Origin: Mycolicibacterium mengxianglii
Lineage (GTDB): Bacteria; Actinomycetota; Actinomycetes; Mycobacteriales; Mycobacteriaceae
NCBI RefSeq assembly: GCF_015710575.1
Contig: NZ_CP065373.1
Span: forward strand, 5,146,001 to 5,210,000
DNA length: 64,000 bases
Direction of reading: 5' to 3'
The notes under the pieces were generated by a model. That model did not search any database and was not told where the DNA came from. It saw only the letters and a list, made by a program, of their open reading frames with translations. Position numbers and translations under genes: made by a program. The first letter of the stretch is position 1. Each line of letters begins with the position of its first letter. Positions 11,133-19,714 of this stretch are shown here, in pieces.

Positions 11133-12107
11133 CTAGCGGTGCCGTCGAACCGGCTCGCGATAGAGCGTCAACACCCCGTCTCGACGGCCGGCGAACAGCC
11201 GTTCGTTCCGCCCGGCGCTGGGCACCGCTACCCCGCCCTGGCCGCGCCAGCCGGTGATCAACGCGTCGACGGCCCGGATTTGTCTGTCGGTCAGGTCGAC
11301 GGCTCCACCGTCGAGCAGCCACGTGCGGATTGCGCGTCGCCGGAGGGCGGCCGGCGCCTCCCGCAACGCCGCCACGGCCAGCCCGTTCCCGGCCCGTGCG
11401 CCGTCACGTAGTCCGGCCGCCAGCGCGTCGAGCACGTCGCCGTCCTCCTGCAGCGCCGCCGCGGTACGGGCCAGGGCGGCGGCCACCCCGCCATCGAGGA
11501 CCTCTTCCAGCAGCGGCAGCACCTCGCCGCGCAGCCGGACCCGGGTGAACCGCGGGTCGGTGTTGTGGGGGTCGCGCCACGGCACCAGGCCCAGCTGCGC
11601 GCAGGCAGCCTCGGTGACCTGTCGACGTAACCCCAGCAGCGGTCGGCCCCACGGGGGGTCGTAGGGCCGTATCCCGGCAATCGAGCGCGGCCCCGAACCT
11701 CGGCCCAGCCCCAGCAGCACGGTCTCGGCCTGGTCGTCGAGAGTGTGTCCGATCAACACCGGGGCGTCGTGGCGGGCACGGTCCAGCGCGGCGTAGCGTG
11801 CGGTGCGCGCCGCCGCCTCCGGACCGCCCGTCCCGTCGACGGTAACCGGAATAATTTCTGCGCCAACACATCCCAATTGCAACGCCTGATCTCGAGCAGT
11901 CTCGGCCACCGCATCGGAGCCGGGCTGCAGCCGATGGTCGACGATCAACGCCGTGGTGGAAAGCACGCGAGCCGCCACGGCGACCAACGCCAGCGAGTCC
12001 GGCCCACCGGACAACGCAACACACCAGTGGCTCACCCCGGGTACGTAGTCCTTGGCGAAAGTGGTTACCGCGGCCTCGATCTGGCCTACAGAACTCTGTT
12101 GATCCAT
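11133..12107 (-). CDS. tilS: tRNA(Ile)-lysidine synthetase
   Basis: A 324-residue N-type ATP pyrophosphatase that adds lysine to C34 of tRNA-Ile(CAU), converting its decoding from AUG to AUA. The PP-loop S-G-G-P-D-S is at 33-38. The L-I-V-D-H-R-L-Q-P-G strand and G-H-T-L-D-D-Q-A-E-T motif are typical. The ATG at 12107 ([10 protein letters not shown]) was chosen because M. tuberculosis TilS begins M-D-R-Q-S-A-V, from memory. It overlaps the end of the upstream zincin-like gene by 22 bp. An ATG further upstream adds an unconserved arginine-rich piece. Confidence 0.94.
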   Translation of the reverse strand: MDQQSSVGQIEAAVTTFAKDYVPGVSHWCVALSGGPDSLALVAVAARVLSTTALIVDHRLQPGSDAVAETARDQALQLGCVGAEIIPVTVDGTGGPEAAARTARYAALDRARHDAPVLIGHTLDDQAETVLLGLGRGSGPRSIAGIRPYDPPWGRPLLGLRRQVTEAACAQLGLVPWRDPHNTDPRFTRVRLRGEVLPLLEEVLDGGVAAALARTAAALQEDGDVLDALAAGLRDGARAGNGLAVAALREAPAALRRRAIRTWLLDGGAVDLTDRQIRAVDALITGWRGQGGVAVPSAGRNERLFAGRRDGVLTLYREPVRRHR

Positions 12108-13156
12108 TTCTCGGGGTGATCGATCTCGTCGGGCAACGGCAATGTCTCGGCACTGGTCCACACCGTGTTGAAGCGGTCCATACCCACCCGGCCCACCACG
12201 TCGTCGACGAACGCCTTGCCCCGGGTGTACTGGGCCAGCTTTGCGTCCACGCCGAGCAGCGCCCGCAGAATACGTTGCAGCGGAGGCTGTTTGCGTGTTC
12301 TGCGTTGCTCGAAGCGGTGCCGGATCGAGGCCACCGATGGCACCACCGCGGGGCCGACGGCGTCCATCACATGGTCGGCGTGACCCTCCAGCAGTGTGCC
12401 GAGCACCAGCAGCCGGTCCAACGCCTCCCGCTGCGGTTCGGACTGCACCGCCCGCATGAAGCCCAGGACACCTGCGTTATTGGGGTCGTCGGCCTGACCC
12501 GTGGCGCCGTCCCGGCGCTGCTTGACGAATTCGGCGAGCCTGCCCACCATCGCAGCCATGTCCTCACCGGCGTCCTGGGTCAGCACGCCCAACGTCGACG
12601 ACATGTAGCCGGCCAGCCAGGGGTTGGCCGTGAACTGCACCCGGTGGGTCACCTCGTGGAGACAGACCCAGAGGCGGAAATCCTTTGGCGAGACCCGCAA
12701 TTGGCGTTCCACGGTGATGATGTTGGGATACACCAGCAGCAGACAACCCCCGCCTGCATCGGTCGGCGAGACGAATGGGTCGTACTGGCCGAGGATCCCC
12801 GAGGACACGAAAGCCAGCACCGCGCCGGTCTGTGCGCCCGTCACCCGCCCGGTCAGGAAACCCTTGGGGGTGGCCGCACCGCCCGTCATGACCCGCATGG
12901 ACTCGGTGGCCGCCCTGATCCACTCCCGCCGATCGACGATGCGTGCGTCGGGGACCGGGCCCGATGTGGTGAGCCGGGTGACGTCGCGCACCGGCGGCTC
13001 AGCTGCCCGGGAGGATTCTGCGAGCTCGGCCATCGCTTGGCTGCGCGTGTATTCCGTCACCGGCGGTGTCGCTCGCGCCAGTTTGGCGCCGACGGTGGCT
13101 GCGAATTCCCAGTCGACGGCTTGACCGATCGCGGCCGCCCCGGTCCCGCTGCTCAT
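12086..13156 (-). CDS. zincin-like metallopeptidase type 2 protein
   Basis: A 356-residue protein of the family often labelled coenzyme F420 biosynthesis-associated or zinc-dependent metalloprotease (Rv3626c type). It has an H-E-V-T-H zinc motif (167-171) with W-L-A-G-Y downstream and a likely third ligand in [11 protein letters not shown]. No signal peptide is seen. Catalysis has not to my knowledge been shown, and the F420 label rests on co-occurrence. The ATG overlaps the stop of the upstream carboxypeptidase gene by 4 bp (ATGA), so the two are co-translated with tilS and hpt downstream. Confidence 0.85.
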   Translation of the reverse strand: MSSGTGAAAIGQAVDWEFAATVGAKLARATPPVTEYTRSQAMAELAESSRAAEPPVRDVTRLTTSGPVPDARIVDRREWIRAATESMRVMTGGAATPKGFLTGRVTGAQTGAVLAFVSSGILGQYDPFVSPTDAGGGCLLLVYPNIITVERQLRVSPKDFRLWVCLHEVTHRVQFTANPWLAGYMSSTLGVLTQDAGEDMAAMVGRLAEFVKQRRDGATGQADDPNNAGVLGFMRAVQSEPQREALDRLLVLGTLLEGHADHVMDAVGPAVVPSVASIRHRFEQRRTRKQPPLQRILRALLGVDAKLAQYTRGKAFVDDVVGRVGMDRFNTVWTSAETLPLPDEIDHPEKWINRVL

Positions 13157-14538
13157 CGGTCACACCCGCAGGACCGCAGTGTGGCGGCCAGCGCGTCGAG
13201 AGCCAACCGTCCCGTCGGGCCCGCATCGTTGGAGACGAACGCGAACGTGAGCACACGGCCGCTGGCATCGGTGATCACGCCGACCAGCGTATTGGTGCCC
13301 GTCAGCGAGCCTGTCTTGGCACGCAGCCAGCCCGCGGCGGGACGCGTGGTGTCATCGAGGTAGCGGTTGGACAAAGTGCCACTGCCCCCGGCGATCGGCA
13401 GCACGTCGAGCAGCGAGCGCATCCGCGGGTGGTCGGGCCCGGCGGCGGCGCCTATCACCTCGTCGAGGGTGCGTACGGTGAGCCGGTCATCGACGGACAG
13501 CCCGCTGGAGTCCATCAAGCGGGCACCGGTGAGATCGATGTCGGCGTCGCGGAGCTGATCGAGCACGGCGTCCGCCGCGCCGGCGAAACTCAGCCGGTGC
13601 CCGGTCGCTGCCGCCACCTCACGACCGATCATCTCGGCCATCACATTGTCAGAGGCATTCATCATCTGGCGCAGCCGCTCGATCAGCGGGGCCGACTGCA
13701 CCGATGCCAGTTCACGTCCGGTCGACGGAGCCGACGCCACCCGCACGGCGGCTGGGTCGACCCGCAGCGCCGCCGCGAGCGCCCGGCCGGCGTCCAGCGC
13801 CGGAGTGCGCGAGCGTCGGGAATCGAAACTGGTGGGCTGCGTCCGGCCGGCGTCGAGCATCACCGGTTCGATCGGCGCGATGTCACCGCCGTCGATATCA
13901 GCGGGATCCCACCCCGGCGCCATCGTCGGCCCGTCGTAGAGCGAGGTGTCGACCTGGACGGCACTGACCTTGACTCCGCTCTTGCGGACCCCGGCTGCCA
14001 GATCGGTGATCCGCGCGCCGTCCCGGTACCAGGTGTCCTCTCCGATCGGCGACGCCGACAACGTGGGATCACCGCCGCCGACGAGAACGATCACGCCGGG
14101 CTGAGCACCGGCCACCACCCGCGTGGTCAGACGGTCGTCGCGATCGAGAGTGAGCAGAGCGGCGGCCGCGGTGAGGGTCTTGTTGGTCGAGGCGGGTTGC
14201 ATGGGGATGTCGTCGTGTTGCTGCCAGAGTTGCTCACCGGTGTCGGCGTCGGTGATCCGTCCGGTGAGGTCGCCGAGGTTGGGGTCCGCCAGCGCGACGG
14301 CCAGGGTCCGGGCCAAGCCGGCCTGTGTGGGCGTCGGCGCGCCCTCGGCGACCGGCACCACGGCGGGATCGGCGGTGACGGGGGCGGGCTCAGCGGTGAT
14401 CCGTGGATCAGGCTGCTGGTCACCGCCGGTGACCAGCGCTGCGGCCGCGACGACACTGACGACGACAGTGAGCACAGCGGCGCCGACCGCCAAGTGTGTG
14501 GACCTCCGCCAGTGGGACGGCCGCCGCCTGGGACGCAT
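13153..14538 (-). CDS. dacB: D-alanyl-D-alanine carboxypeptidase/endopeptidase (PBP4 type)
   Basis: A 461-residue low-molecular-mass penicillin-binding protein of the S13 family that trims peptidoglycan stem peptides or cross-links outside the membrane. An N-terminal membrane anchor spans about 17-37. The catalytic motifs are S117-T-N-K120, S296-D-N298 and K408-T-G410. The large insertion between the first two motifs is typical of PBP4-class enzymes. It corresponds to Rv3627c. The ATG at 14538 faces ppa across 84 bp, and the gene heads a minus-strand run with the zincin-like gene, tilS and hpt. The dacB symbol reflects family only. Confidence 0.92.
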   Translation of the reverse strand: MRPRRRPSHWRRSTHLAVGAAVLTVVVSVVAAAALVTGGDQQPDPRITAEPAPVTADPAVVPVAEGAPTPTQAGLARTLAVALADPNLGDLTGRITDADTGEQLWQQHDDIPMQPASTNKTLTAAAALLTLDRDDRLTTRVVAGAQPGVIVLVGGGDPTLSASPIGEDTWYRDGARITDLAAGVRKSGVKVSAVQVDTSLYDGPTMAPGWDPADIDGGDIAPIEPVMLDAGRTQPTSFDSRRSRTPALDAGRALAAALRVDPAAVRVASAPSTGRELASVQSAPLIERLRQMMNASDNVMAEMIGREVAAATGHRLSFAGAADAVLDQLRDADIDLTGARLMDSSGLSVDDRLTVRTLDEVIGAAAGPDHPRMRSLLDVLPIAGGSGTLSNRYLDDTTRPAAGWLRAKTGSLTGTNTLVGVITDASGRVLTFAFVSNDAGPTGRLALDALAATLRSCGCDR

Positions 14539-14622
14539 GCAATGCAGAGTATCCCTCCACTAAGGTTTGTCCCGACGACCAGAGACCCAGGAGTCTCGAC
14601 CGAGGCGAAGGAGCCGTGCGGC

Positions 14623-15111
14623 GTGGAATTCGACGTGACCATCGAGATCCCGAAAGGGCAGCGCAACAAGTACGAGGTGGACCACGAGACCGGCCGGATA
14701 AAGCTCGACCGCTACCTCTACACCCCGATGGCCTACCCGGCCGACTACGGCTTCATCGAAGACAGCCTCGGCGAGGACGGCGACCCGCTGGACGCAATGG
14801 TGCTGCTGCCGGAGTCGGTGTTCCCCGGCGTACTGGTCGAGGCCCGTCCCGTCGGCATGTTCAAGATGGTCGACGAGGCCGGTGGCGATGACAAGGTGCT
14901 GTGTGTGCCGGCCGGCGACCCGCGGTGGGACCACATCCAGGACATCGGCGACGTCTCGGACTTCGAGCTCGAGGCCATCAAGCACTTCTTCGTGCACTAC
15001 AAGGACCTCGAACCCGGCAAGTTCGTCAAGGCCGCCGACTGGGTGGGCCGCGAGGAGGCCGAGGCCGAGGTCGTGCGTTCGCAGGAACGGTTCAAGACCA
15101 CCGGTCACTAA
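14623..15111 (+). CDS. ppa: inorganic pyrophosphatase (family I)
   Basis: A 162-residue cytosolic enzyme that hydrolyses pyrophosphate to two phosphates and pulls biosynthetic reactions forward. The signature D-G-D-P-L-D-A with metal-binding Asp residues is intact, as are K-Y-E-V-D-H-E-T-G and Y-P-A-D-Y-G-F-I. A much longer open frame extends left, but the GTG at 14623 is preceded by GAAGGAG (14607-14613) at 9-nt spacing and gives [10 protein letters not shown], the family N-terminus. The length matches M. tuberculosis Ppa (162 aa) from memory. Confidence 0.97.
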   Translation: MEFDVTIEIPKGQRNKYEVDHETGRIKLDRYLYTPMAYPADYGFIEDSLGEDGDPLDAMVLLPESVFPGVLVEARPVGMFKMVDEAGGDDKVLCVPAGDPRWDHIQDIGDVSDFELEAIKHFFVHYKDLEPGKFVKAADWVGREEAEAEVVRSQERFKTTGH

Positions 15112-15195
15112 AGGGAGGTCGGTCCCTGAATTTGCACAGAAGTAACACTGTGTAACTCCGGCGTGCCTTGGGCCTCCCATCATGACCTTGTGCTG

Positions 15196-15711
15196 ATGCA
15201 TCAGGGGATGGGTCTGGCGACGTTCAACGCGTTGCCGGAGCGGCGTGCCGTGCATGCGCTGTTCGAATGCTGCAACCACGTAGCGATGGCCCGCGACCTG
15301 GCCCGCGGGCGTCCCTACGTGAATCACGACGCGCTGTTCCGTCACGCCGATGCCCTGCTGTTCTCGCTTCCGGATGTCGCCATCGACAGCATCCTCGAGT
15401 CGTACCCGCACATCGGCGCCCGGCCGCGCAGCCTCAAGTCCGCGGCCGAACAGTGCTCGATCTGGAATGACGACAGCACGGTGATGACGAAGTTGGACCG
15501 GGGCGCCAACCGCTACCGCGATAAGTTCGGATTCGGCTTCGTGATGTACGTCAACGGCCTGGGGTGCGCCGCAGTCTCCGCCGCGCTCGACGATCGGCTG
15601 CACAACGATCTGGAGACCGAGCGCAAAGTGGTGCGCAACGAGTTGGCGAAGATCAACCGGACCCGTCTCGAGCGCATGCTCGGGCCCGAAGGCGGCTACC
15701 AGAACTGGTGA
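15196..15711 (+). CDS. uraD: OHCU decarboxylase
   Basis: A 171-residue protein of the 2-oxo-4-hydroxy-4-carboxy-5-ureidoimidazoline decarboxylase family, which gives S-allantoin in the last step from urate. Family features seen: F-N-A-L-P near the N-terminus, the C-C-N-H turn, the S-x-x-E-Q segment (K-S-A-A-E-Q) before a Y-R-D-K-F-G-F run, and a C-terminal helix with E-R-K-V-V-R-N-E-L. The start is uncertain: ATG 15196 fits the usual short N-terminus, while an in-frame GTG at 15163 would add 11 residues. It sits 24 bp before allantoicase, so the pair acts in consecutive parts of urate breakdown. No uricase or HIU hydrolase is in the window. Confidence 0.85.
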   Translation: MHQGMGLATFNALPERRAVHALFECCNHVAMARDLARGRPYVNHDALFRHADALLFSLPDVAIDSILESYPHIGARPRSLKSAAEQCSIWNDDSTVMTKLDRGANRYRDKFGFGFVMYVNGLGCAAVSAALDDRLHNDLETERKVVRNELAKINRTRLERMLGPEGGYQNW

Positions 15712-15722
15712 TCCCGCCCCAC

Positions 15723-15728
15723 TAGGCT
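15723..15728 (+). promoter_or_regulatory. -10 box of allantoicase (leaderless)
   Basis: TAGGCT lies 7 nt before the GTG at 15736. An ATG at 15730 begins only 1 nt after the box, so GTG 15736 is the better start if this promoter is used. Confidence 0.45.
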
Positions 15729-15735
15729 CATGCCG

Positions 15736-16770
15736 GTGAACACTCCCGCCACCGCCTCTGAATCGCATACGCATTTCCTGTCGCTGCCCGACCTGGCTGC
15801 CCGCCCCTCGGGCGGCGCGGTGATCTGGGCCAATGACGAGCTGTTCGCCGAGCGGGAGAACCTGATCAAGCCGGCGGCCTCGGAGTACCGTCCCGCGACG
15901 TTCGGCCACAAGGGCCAGGTCTACGACGGGTGGGAGACCCGGAGGCGCCGCGACGTCGGCCCGAATGCCTGCGACGCAGCGATCGTCCGTCTCGGAGTGC
16001 CCGGCATCGTCCGCGGCGTCGTCGTCGACACCGCGTGGTTCACCGGCAACTACCCACCCCAGATCTCGGTGGAAGCCACCCAGATCCATGGTTATCCGTC
16101 CGTGCAGGAACTCGTCGAGAAGGCGGAGTGGACGACCATCGTCGAGCGCAGCGATGTCAACGGCGACACCCGAAACCCGTTCGAGGTTGCGTCATCTCGA
16201 CGTTGGACCCACGTGCGACTGTCCATCTACCCAGATGGTGGGGTGGCCCGTTTCCGGGTGCACGGCGAGGGCCTGCTGGACCCGAGCTTCGCCGAGAACA
16301 TGACCGTGGATCTGGCGGCGCTGGAGAACGGCGGCCGGATCACCGCGTGTTCCAACATGTTCTACGGCTCGCCGAACAACCTGTTGCTTCCGGGCACGTC
16401 CCGCACGATGGGTGAGGGATGGGAGACCTCGCGCCGCCGCGACACCGGCAATGACTGGGTGCAGATCCGCCTTGCCAGTCAGGGCGTGCTCCAGGCTGTC
16501 GAGCTCGACACCTCCTACTTCGTCGGCAATGCGCCGGGTTCGGCGCGTCTGTCCGGCAAGGACGGGGACGGGGCCTGGTTCGACCTGCTGCCCACTATCG
16601 ACCTGCTGCCCGACACCCGGCACCGTTTCCTCGTCGACAGTGATCGTCCGATGACCGAGGCCCGACTCGACATCTACCCCGACGGCGGAATGGCCCGGTT
16701 GCGTCTGTTCGGCGCGCTCACCGATGCGGGTCTGCAAACAGTGCGTGACCGTTGGGAGACCAGCACCTAG
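15736..16770 (+). CDS. alc: allantoicase
   Basis: A protein of 344 residues (346 from the ATG at 15730) that hydrolyses allantoate to ureidoglycolate and urea. It shows the two-fold internal repeat of allantoicases: each half has a G-W-E-T-x-R-R-R-D run (about 62 and 228 from the ATG), a V-V-D-T or E-L-D-T strand followed by Y/W-F-x-G-N, and a closing I-Y-P-D-G-G motif. The lengths and repeat agree with the family (about 330-350 aa). Together with uraD it suggests use of purines as a nitrogen source. These genes are not in this place in M. tuberculosis as I recall it. Confidence 0.93.
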   Translation: MNTPATASESHTHFLSLPDLAARPSGGAVIWANDELFAERENLIKPAASEYRPATFGHKGQVYDGWETRRRRDVGPNACDAAIVRLGVPGIVRGVVVDTAWFTGNYPPQISVEATQIHGYPSVQELVEKAEWTTIVERSDVNGDTRNPFEVASSRRWTHVRLSIYPDGGVARFRVHGEGLLDPSFAENMTVDLAALENGGRITACSNMFYGSPNNLLLPGTSRTMGEGWETSRRRDTGNDWVQIRLASQGVLQAVELDTSYFVGNAPGSARLSGKDGDGAWFDLLPTIDLLPDTRHRFLVDSDRPMTEARLDIYPDGGMARLRLFGALTDAGLQTVRDRWETST

Positions 16771-16781
16771 ACGCCCTGGCA

Positions 16782-16787
16782 TAGTCT
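16782..16787 (+). promoter_or_regulatory. -10 box of the 16795 gene (leaderless)
   Basis: TAGTCT lies 7 nt before the ATG at 16795, with no Shine-Dalgarno between them. Confidence 0.45.
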
Positions 16788-16794
16788 GGGCTCG

Positions 16795-17487
16795 ATGAAC
16801 TCTCTGCTCCATTTCGCGGGGAACTTCTGGTGGCTGATCTTCCCGCTGAGCGGTGTCGTCGGCGGCGCATTCAAGGCGGTGTCGGCGGCCAACGAACGGC
16901 GCGCCGAACGCCGACTCGAGCGCTACCGCATCAAGCAGCAGACCAAGATCGCGATGGCCGAGGCCGCCGGCCGGGGCCGCGAGTCCGAGGCGCTGCACCG
17001 GCGGGAGCTGCAGAAGCTGCTGGCCCAACACGATTCGACGGACGGCCGCTGGCTCGAGTACGAGATGGATGTGGCCAAGCTGCTGGACTTTCCGGCGATG
17101 ACGGATATGCGCGATCCGCTGACCGCGGCGTTTCACAAAGCGAAGCGACGAGCCGACTTGCTGCGGCCCGAGAACGTCGACGACCTGATGGGCGACCGGG
17201 CTGCCCAGCTGGAATACCGCGATGCCGTACACGAATACGTCAGCGCGTTCGATATTGCTGAAACCGAGGCGATCCGCCGCAGACGCAGCGATTTCTCCTC
17301 GGCTGATCAAGACCGTCTGGAGCGGGCGCAGCGTCTGCTGCGGCTGGCCGCGGACGACGGCGCCACTCCGCAGGAACGCCAGCACGCTTACGCTCGGGCA
17401 CGCACCGAGTTGGACGGTCTGATCGCTCTGCCCGCAGCCACCGTTGCCGGTATCGAACGCGAGATCGCCGGCGAACTGGAAGCCTGA
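16795..17487 (+). CDS. single-pass membrane protein, function unknown
   Basis: I do not recognise the family of this 230-residue protein. It has one N-terminal membrane span (about 8-28: F-W-W-L-I-F-P-L-S-G-V-V-G-G), then a basic, highly charged region (about 30-90) of coiled-coil character rich in R, E, Q and A, then a mostly helical cytosolic part to E-L-E-A. Homologues with this layout occur widely in mycobacteria as hypothetical proteins. It starts 24 bp after allantoicase but has its own -10 box, so it may be independently transcribed. Confidence 0.75.
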   Translation: MNSLLHFAGNFWWLIFPLSGVVGGAFKAVSAANERRAERRLERYRIKQQTKIAMAEAAGRGRESEALHRRELQKLLAQHDSTDGRWLEYEMDVAKLLDFPAMTDMRDPLTAAFHKAKRRADLLRPENVDDLMGDRAAQLEYRDAVHEYVSAFDIAETEAIRRRRSDFSSADQDRLERAQRLLRLAADDGATPQERQHAYARARTELDGLIALPAATVAGIEREIAGELEA

Positions 17488-17613
17488 AGGGCGGGGCGCC
17501 TCGCAGCGCTATGGCGCATTTCGAAGTCAGACCCGGAGGTCGACAGAGGTCGCCCCGCCAAATCTGAGCGTCCCCCGATGCCCGGCCGAAATCAAGACTT
17601 CACGGGAATCTTC

Positions 17614-17653
17614 GTCACCGATGTCCTGATGCAAAGCTGTCACCGATGTCCTG
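17614..17653. repeat. 15-bp direct repeat pair
   Basis: GTCACCGATGTCCTG occurs perfectly at 17614-17628 and 17639-17653, 25 bp apart, just upstream of the DUF222 gene. The second copy is followed by a partly complementary cgagatgacagg. Similar gatgtcctg/gacat strings occur at the ends of some actinobacterial insertion sequences, so this may be an IS scar, but no transposase remnant is visible. Confidence 0.5.
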
Positions 17654-17684
17654 CGAGATGACAGGAATCGTGTCAGACCCCCGC

Positions 17685-17714
17685 GGCAGTATCGAACGTA
17701 TGTTCGATACTGCC
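17685..17714. promoter_or_regulatory. LexA operator (mycobacterial SOS box)
   Basis: A perfect 13-bp inverted repeat, GGCAGTATCGAAC (17685-17697) and GTTCGATACTGCC (17702-17714), flanks a 4-bp loop. Its core TCGAAC-N4-GTTCGA (17692-17707) equals the mycobacterial LexA-box consensus. It overlaps the ATG at 17700 of the DUF222/HNH gene, as known for several 13E12-repeat genes in M. tuberculosis, so this gene is probably induced by DNA damage. Confidence 0.8.
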
Positions 17715-19283
17715 TCGACTCCGATGTCCGCCAACCTGTTGACGCGCATCGCTGATGCCTCACGGGCTGAGGCGCAGTGTGCTGCGGAGTTGCTGGTGGC
17801 GGTTGCCGAACTGTTCGCCCATCGCCTCAGGGAATCCGGTGAGTGCGAGGACGATGCGATCGACACCTACGAAGCCGTGGCGGCGGAAGTGGCCGCGCGG
17901 CTGCGGTGCAGTGTGGCGATGGGGTCGAGCCACTTGCGGTATGCCTTGGCGATGCGGCAACGACTGCCGCAGGTGGGGCGGGTTTTCGAGGCCGGTGATA
18001 TCGACTACGCGACATTCAAGACGATCGTGTTCCGCACCGATCTCATCGTCGATGAGGACCGGTTGGCCCGTGCAGATGGCCATTTGGCGTTGGCAGCTCC
18101 GCGTTGGGGCGGGCAGTCCCGCGGGAAGTTGGAGAAGGCGATCGACAGGGCGGTACACAAGGCCGATCCCGATGCAGTCCGCCGACGGGCCCGCGATGTG
18201 GCCGAAGACCGGTACGTCGAGGTCGGTGAGACCGACGCCGGGATGGCCGAGGTGCGCGCCAGCGTCTTCGACACTGTTGGCAAAGCGCTGAGCAAGCGGC
18301 TCGATGAGTTGGCCGCCACGGTGTGCGACCAGGATCCGCGCACCAAGGATCAGCGTCGCGCCGATGCGTTCGGCCCCCTGGCCGCCGGCGCTGATCGACT
18401 GGCCTGCCGGTGCGGTCTTGATACCTGCCCGGTGGCTGGGCTCAAGCCGCCGGGCACCGCGGTCGTGATCCACGTGGTGGCGCAGGAGGCGACCCTGGAC
18501 GGCGACAGCGATGATCCCGGGTTGGTGCTGGGAGCCGACAGTTTGCTTCCGGCTGACCTGGTACGCGAAATGGCCTCGCTGGCCAAGACATTGCCGATCA
18601 TCGGGCCGATTGAGGCCGACCCCGAACGCGGTTACGCCCCGTCACGGGCCCTGGCTGATTTCGTGCGGTACCGGGATCTGACGTGTCGGGCCCCGGGCTG
18701 TGATCGGCCGGCGGTGCAGTGCGAGCTGGACCATACGGTCCCGTGGGCCGACGGTGGGGCCACGCATGCGTCGAACATCAAGTGCCTCTGCAAAACCCAC
18801 CATTTGTTGAAGACGTTCTGCGGCTGGCAGGACCAACAATTGCCTGACGGAACGGTGATCTGGACGTTGCCTGACGGGCAGGTGCATGTCACCACCCCGG
18901 GCAGTGCGTTGCTGTTCCCTGGTTTGTGTGCACCGACGGGGACGCTGCCGACACCAGAGAAGAAGCAGACACAGCAGCATTGCGGGGACCGGATGGCGAT
19001 GATGCCGCGGCGCACCCGCACTCGGCGTCAGAATCGAGCGCCGCAGTTGCCGCCGAACGCAAGCTCAACCGCGACGATCGACTGGCCGCGCGCGCCGAGG
19101 TGCGGAAAGTGCTCCAGCCCGAAGACGGCTCCACCCCCGAAAGCGACGGCGACAACGAGCCACCGCCATTCTGACGGCGAGACAGTGCTCAGGCGGCGAC
19201 TTGCAACCGCTCTGAGACCCGTGCCAACGTCGCCTCACCGAGTGCGCGGGCATCCTGCTCAGGCAGGGCGGGAATCAGTGTGA
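17700..19283 (+). CDS. DUF222/HNH-endonuclease 13E12-type protein, C-terminus frameshifted
   Basis: DUF222 helical domain (about 1-300 of the frame), then an HNH nuclease motif: C-R-A-P-G-C-D, E-L-D-H-T-V-P-W, H-A-S-N-I-K-C-L-C and T-H-H-L-L-K. After M-M-P-R-R-T-R-T-R-R-Q-N-R-A the current frame turns into unrelated Pro/Ser/Arg-rich sequence to a stop at 19283. The -1 frame from about 19043 continues as A-V-A-A-E-R-K-L-N-R and ends N-E-P-P-P-F with a stop at 19174, the usual family ending. One base seems lost near 19040. Start choices are 17646, 17700 or 17724; 17700 lies in the SOS box. The function of such proteins is unknown; they are multicopy in mycobacteria and serve as phage attachment sites in M. 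tuberculosis. Confidence 0.8.
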   Translation: MFDTASTPMSANLLTRIADASRAEAQCAAELLVAVAELFAHRLRESGECEDDAIDTYEAVAAEVAARLRCSVAMGSSHLRYALAMRQRLPQVGRVFEAGDIDYATFKTIVFRTDLIVDEDRLARADGHLALAAPRWGGQSRGKLEKAIDRAVHKADPDAVRRRARDVAEDRYVEVGETDAGMAEVRASVFDTVGKALSKRLDELAATVCDQDPRTKDQRRADAFGPLAAGADRLACRCGLDTCPVAGLKPPGTAVVIHVVAQEATLDGDSDDPGLVLGADSLLPADLVREMASLAKTLPIIGPIEADPERGYAPSRALADFVRYRDLTCRAPGCDRPAVQCELDHTVPWADGGATHASNIKCLCKTHHLLKTFCGWQDQQLPDGTVIWTLPDGQVHVTTPGSALLFPGLCAPTGTLPTPEKKQTQQHCGDRMAMMPRRTRTRRQNRAPQLPPNASSTATIDWPRAPRCGKCSSPKTAPPPKATATTSHRHSDGETVLRRRLATALRPVPTSPHRVRGHPAQAGRESV

Positions 19284-19647
19284 CACCGTCGGCGACACCG
19301 GCAACGAAGACGTCGGCGATCAAGCTGGCCAGCCCGTCGAGAGTGCCGGCGTAGGCCAGGGAATCGCTTTGATCTGCACCAATCTCGGCCAGCTGACGTT
19401 GCGCAGAGCGGAAATCGTCGCCCACCACCACGGTGATGTCGAGGATCGCCGAGACTGCCGGGTCACCGATTATCTGGCGCCGACGCCGCTGGGCCTGCTG
19501 CAGATCGGGAGCGACGAACCGGACGGCGGGCTGCTCCCCCGCTGTCAGCTCGGTCCATTCGGACTCTTGTCCATCAGCGACTCGTCCATCAGCGACTCGT
19601 CTATCAGCAACAAAGACCCGCAAGGCACGTTGGTGAGCATGAGACAC
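19189..19647 (-). CDS. hypothetical protein, convergent with the DUF222 gene
   Basis: I do not recognise this 152-residue protein. The N-terminus carries a triplicated V-A-D-R/G-x unit encoded by tandem 15-bp DNA repeats. The middle and C-terminal parts are an ordinary alpha/beta mixture (I-L-D-I-T-V-V-V-G-D-D ... A-D-G-V-T-L-I-P-A-L-P), which vaguely recalls the C-terminal part of luciferase-like oxidoreductases. It could therefore be a truncated remnant. The codon bias is like its neighbours. The natural DUF222 stop at 19174 would leave it non-overlapping, while the frameshifted reading overlaps it by 95 bp. Confidence 0.5.
   Translation of the reverse strand: MSHAHQRALRVFVADRRVADGRVADGQESEWTELTAGEQPAVRFVAPDLQQAQRRRRQIIGDPAVSAILDITVVVGDDFRSAQRQLAEIGADQSDSLAYAGTLDGLASLIADVFVAGVADGVTLIPALPEQDARALGEATLARVSERLQVAA
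19571..19607 (-). repeat. 15-bp tandem repeat at the start of the 19189 gene
   Basis: The plus strand reads ccatcagcgactcgt twice (19571-19585 and 19586-19600), then a partial third copy. It encodes the V-A-D-x-x repeats. Being in multiples of three, copy changes would keep the frame. Confidence 0.7.
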
Positions 19648-19714
19648 ACCACCGACGCTAGACCTGCACCAACACCCTGTCAGTGGTTGGGATCAGCGGG
19701 AAGCGAATTCCGCG

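Noticed and set aside
9900..11411. Long plus-strand open frame antisense to the molybdopterin gene, hpt and tilS
   Set aside because: His/Gln/Arg-rich, no motifs, and it crosses three real genes.
13066..14622. Upstream extension of the ppa frame giving a 681-residue protein
   Set aside because: The extension is antisense to the carboxypeptidase gene; the GTG at 14623 has a good Shine-Dalgarno and gives the exact family N-terminus.
14560..16089. Long minus-strand open frame across ppa, uraD and allantoicase
   Set aside because: It lies opposite three well-supported genes and shows no domain; a shadow of GC-rich coding.
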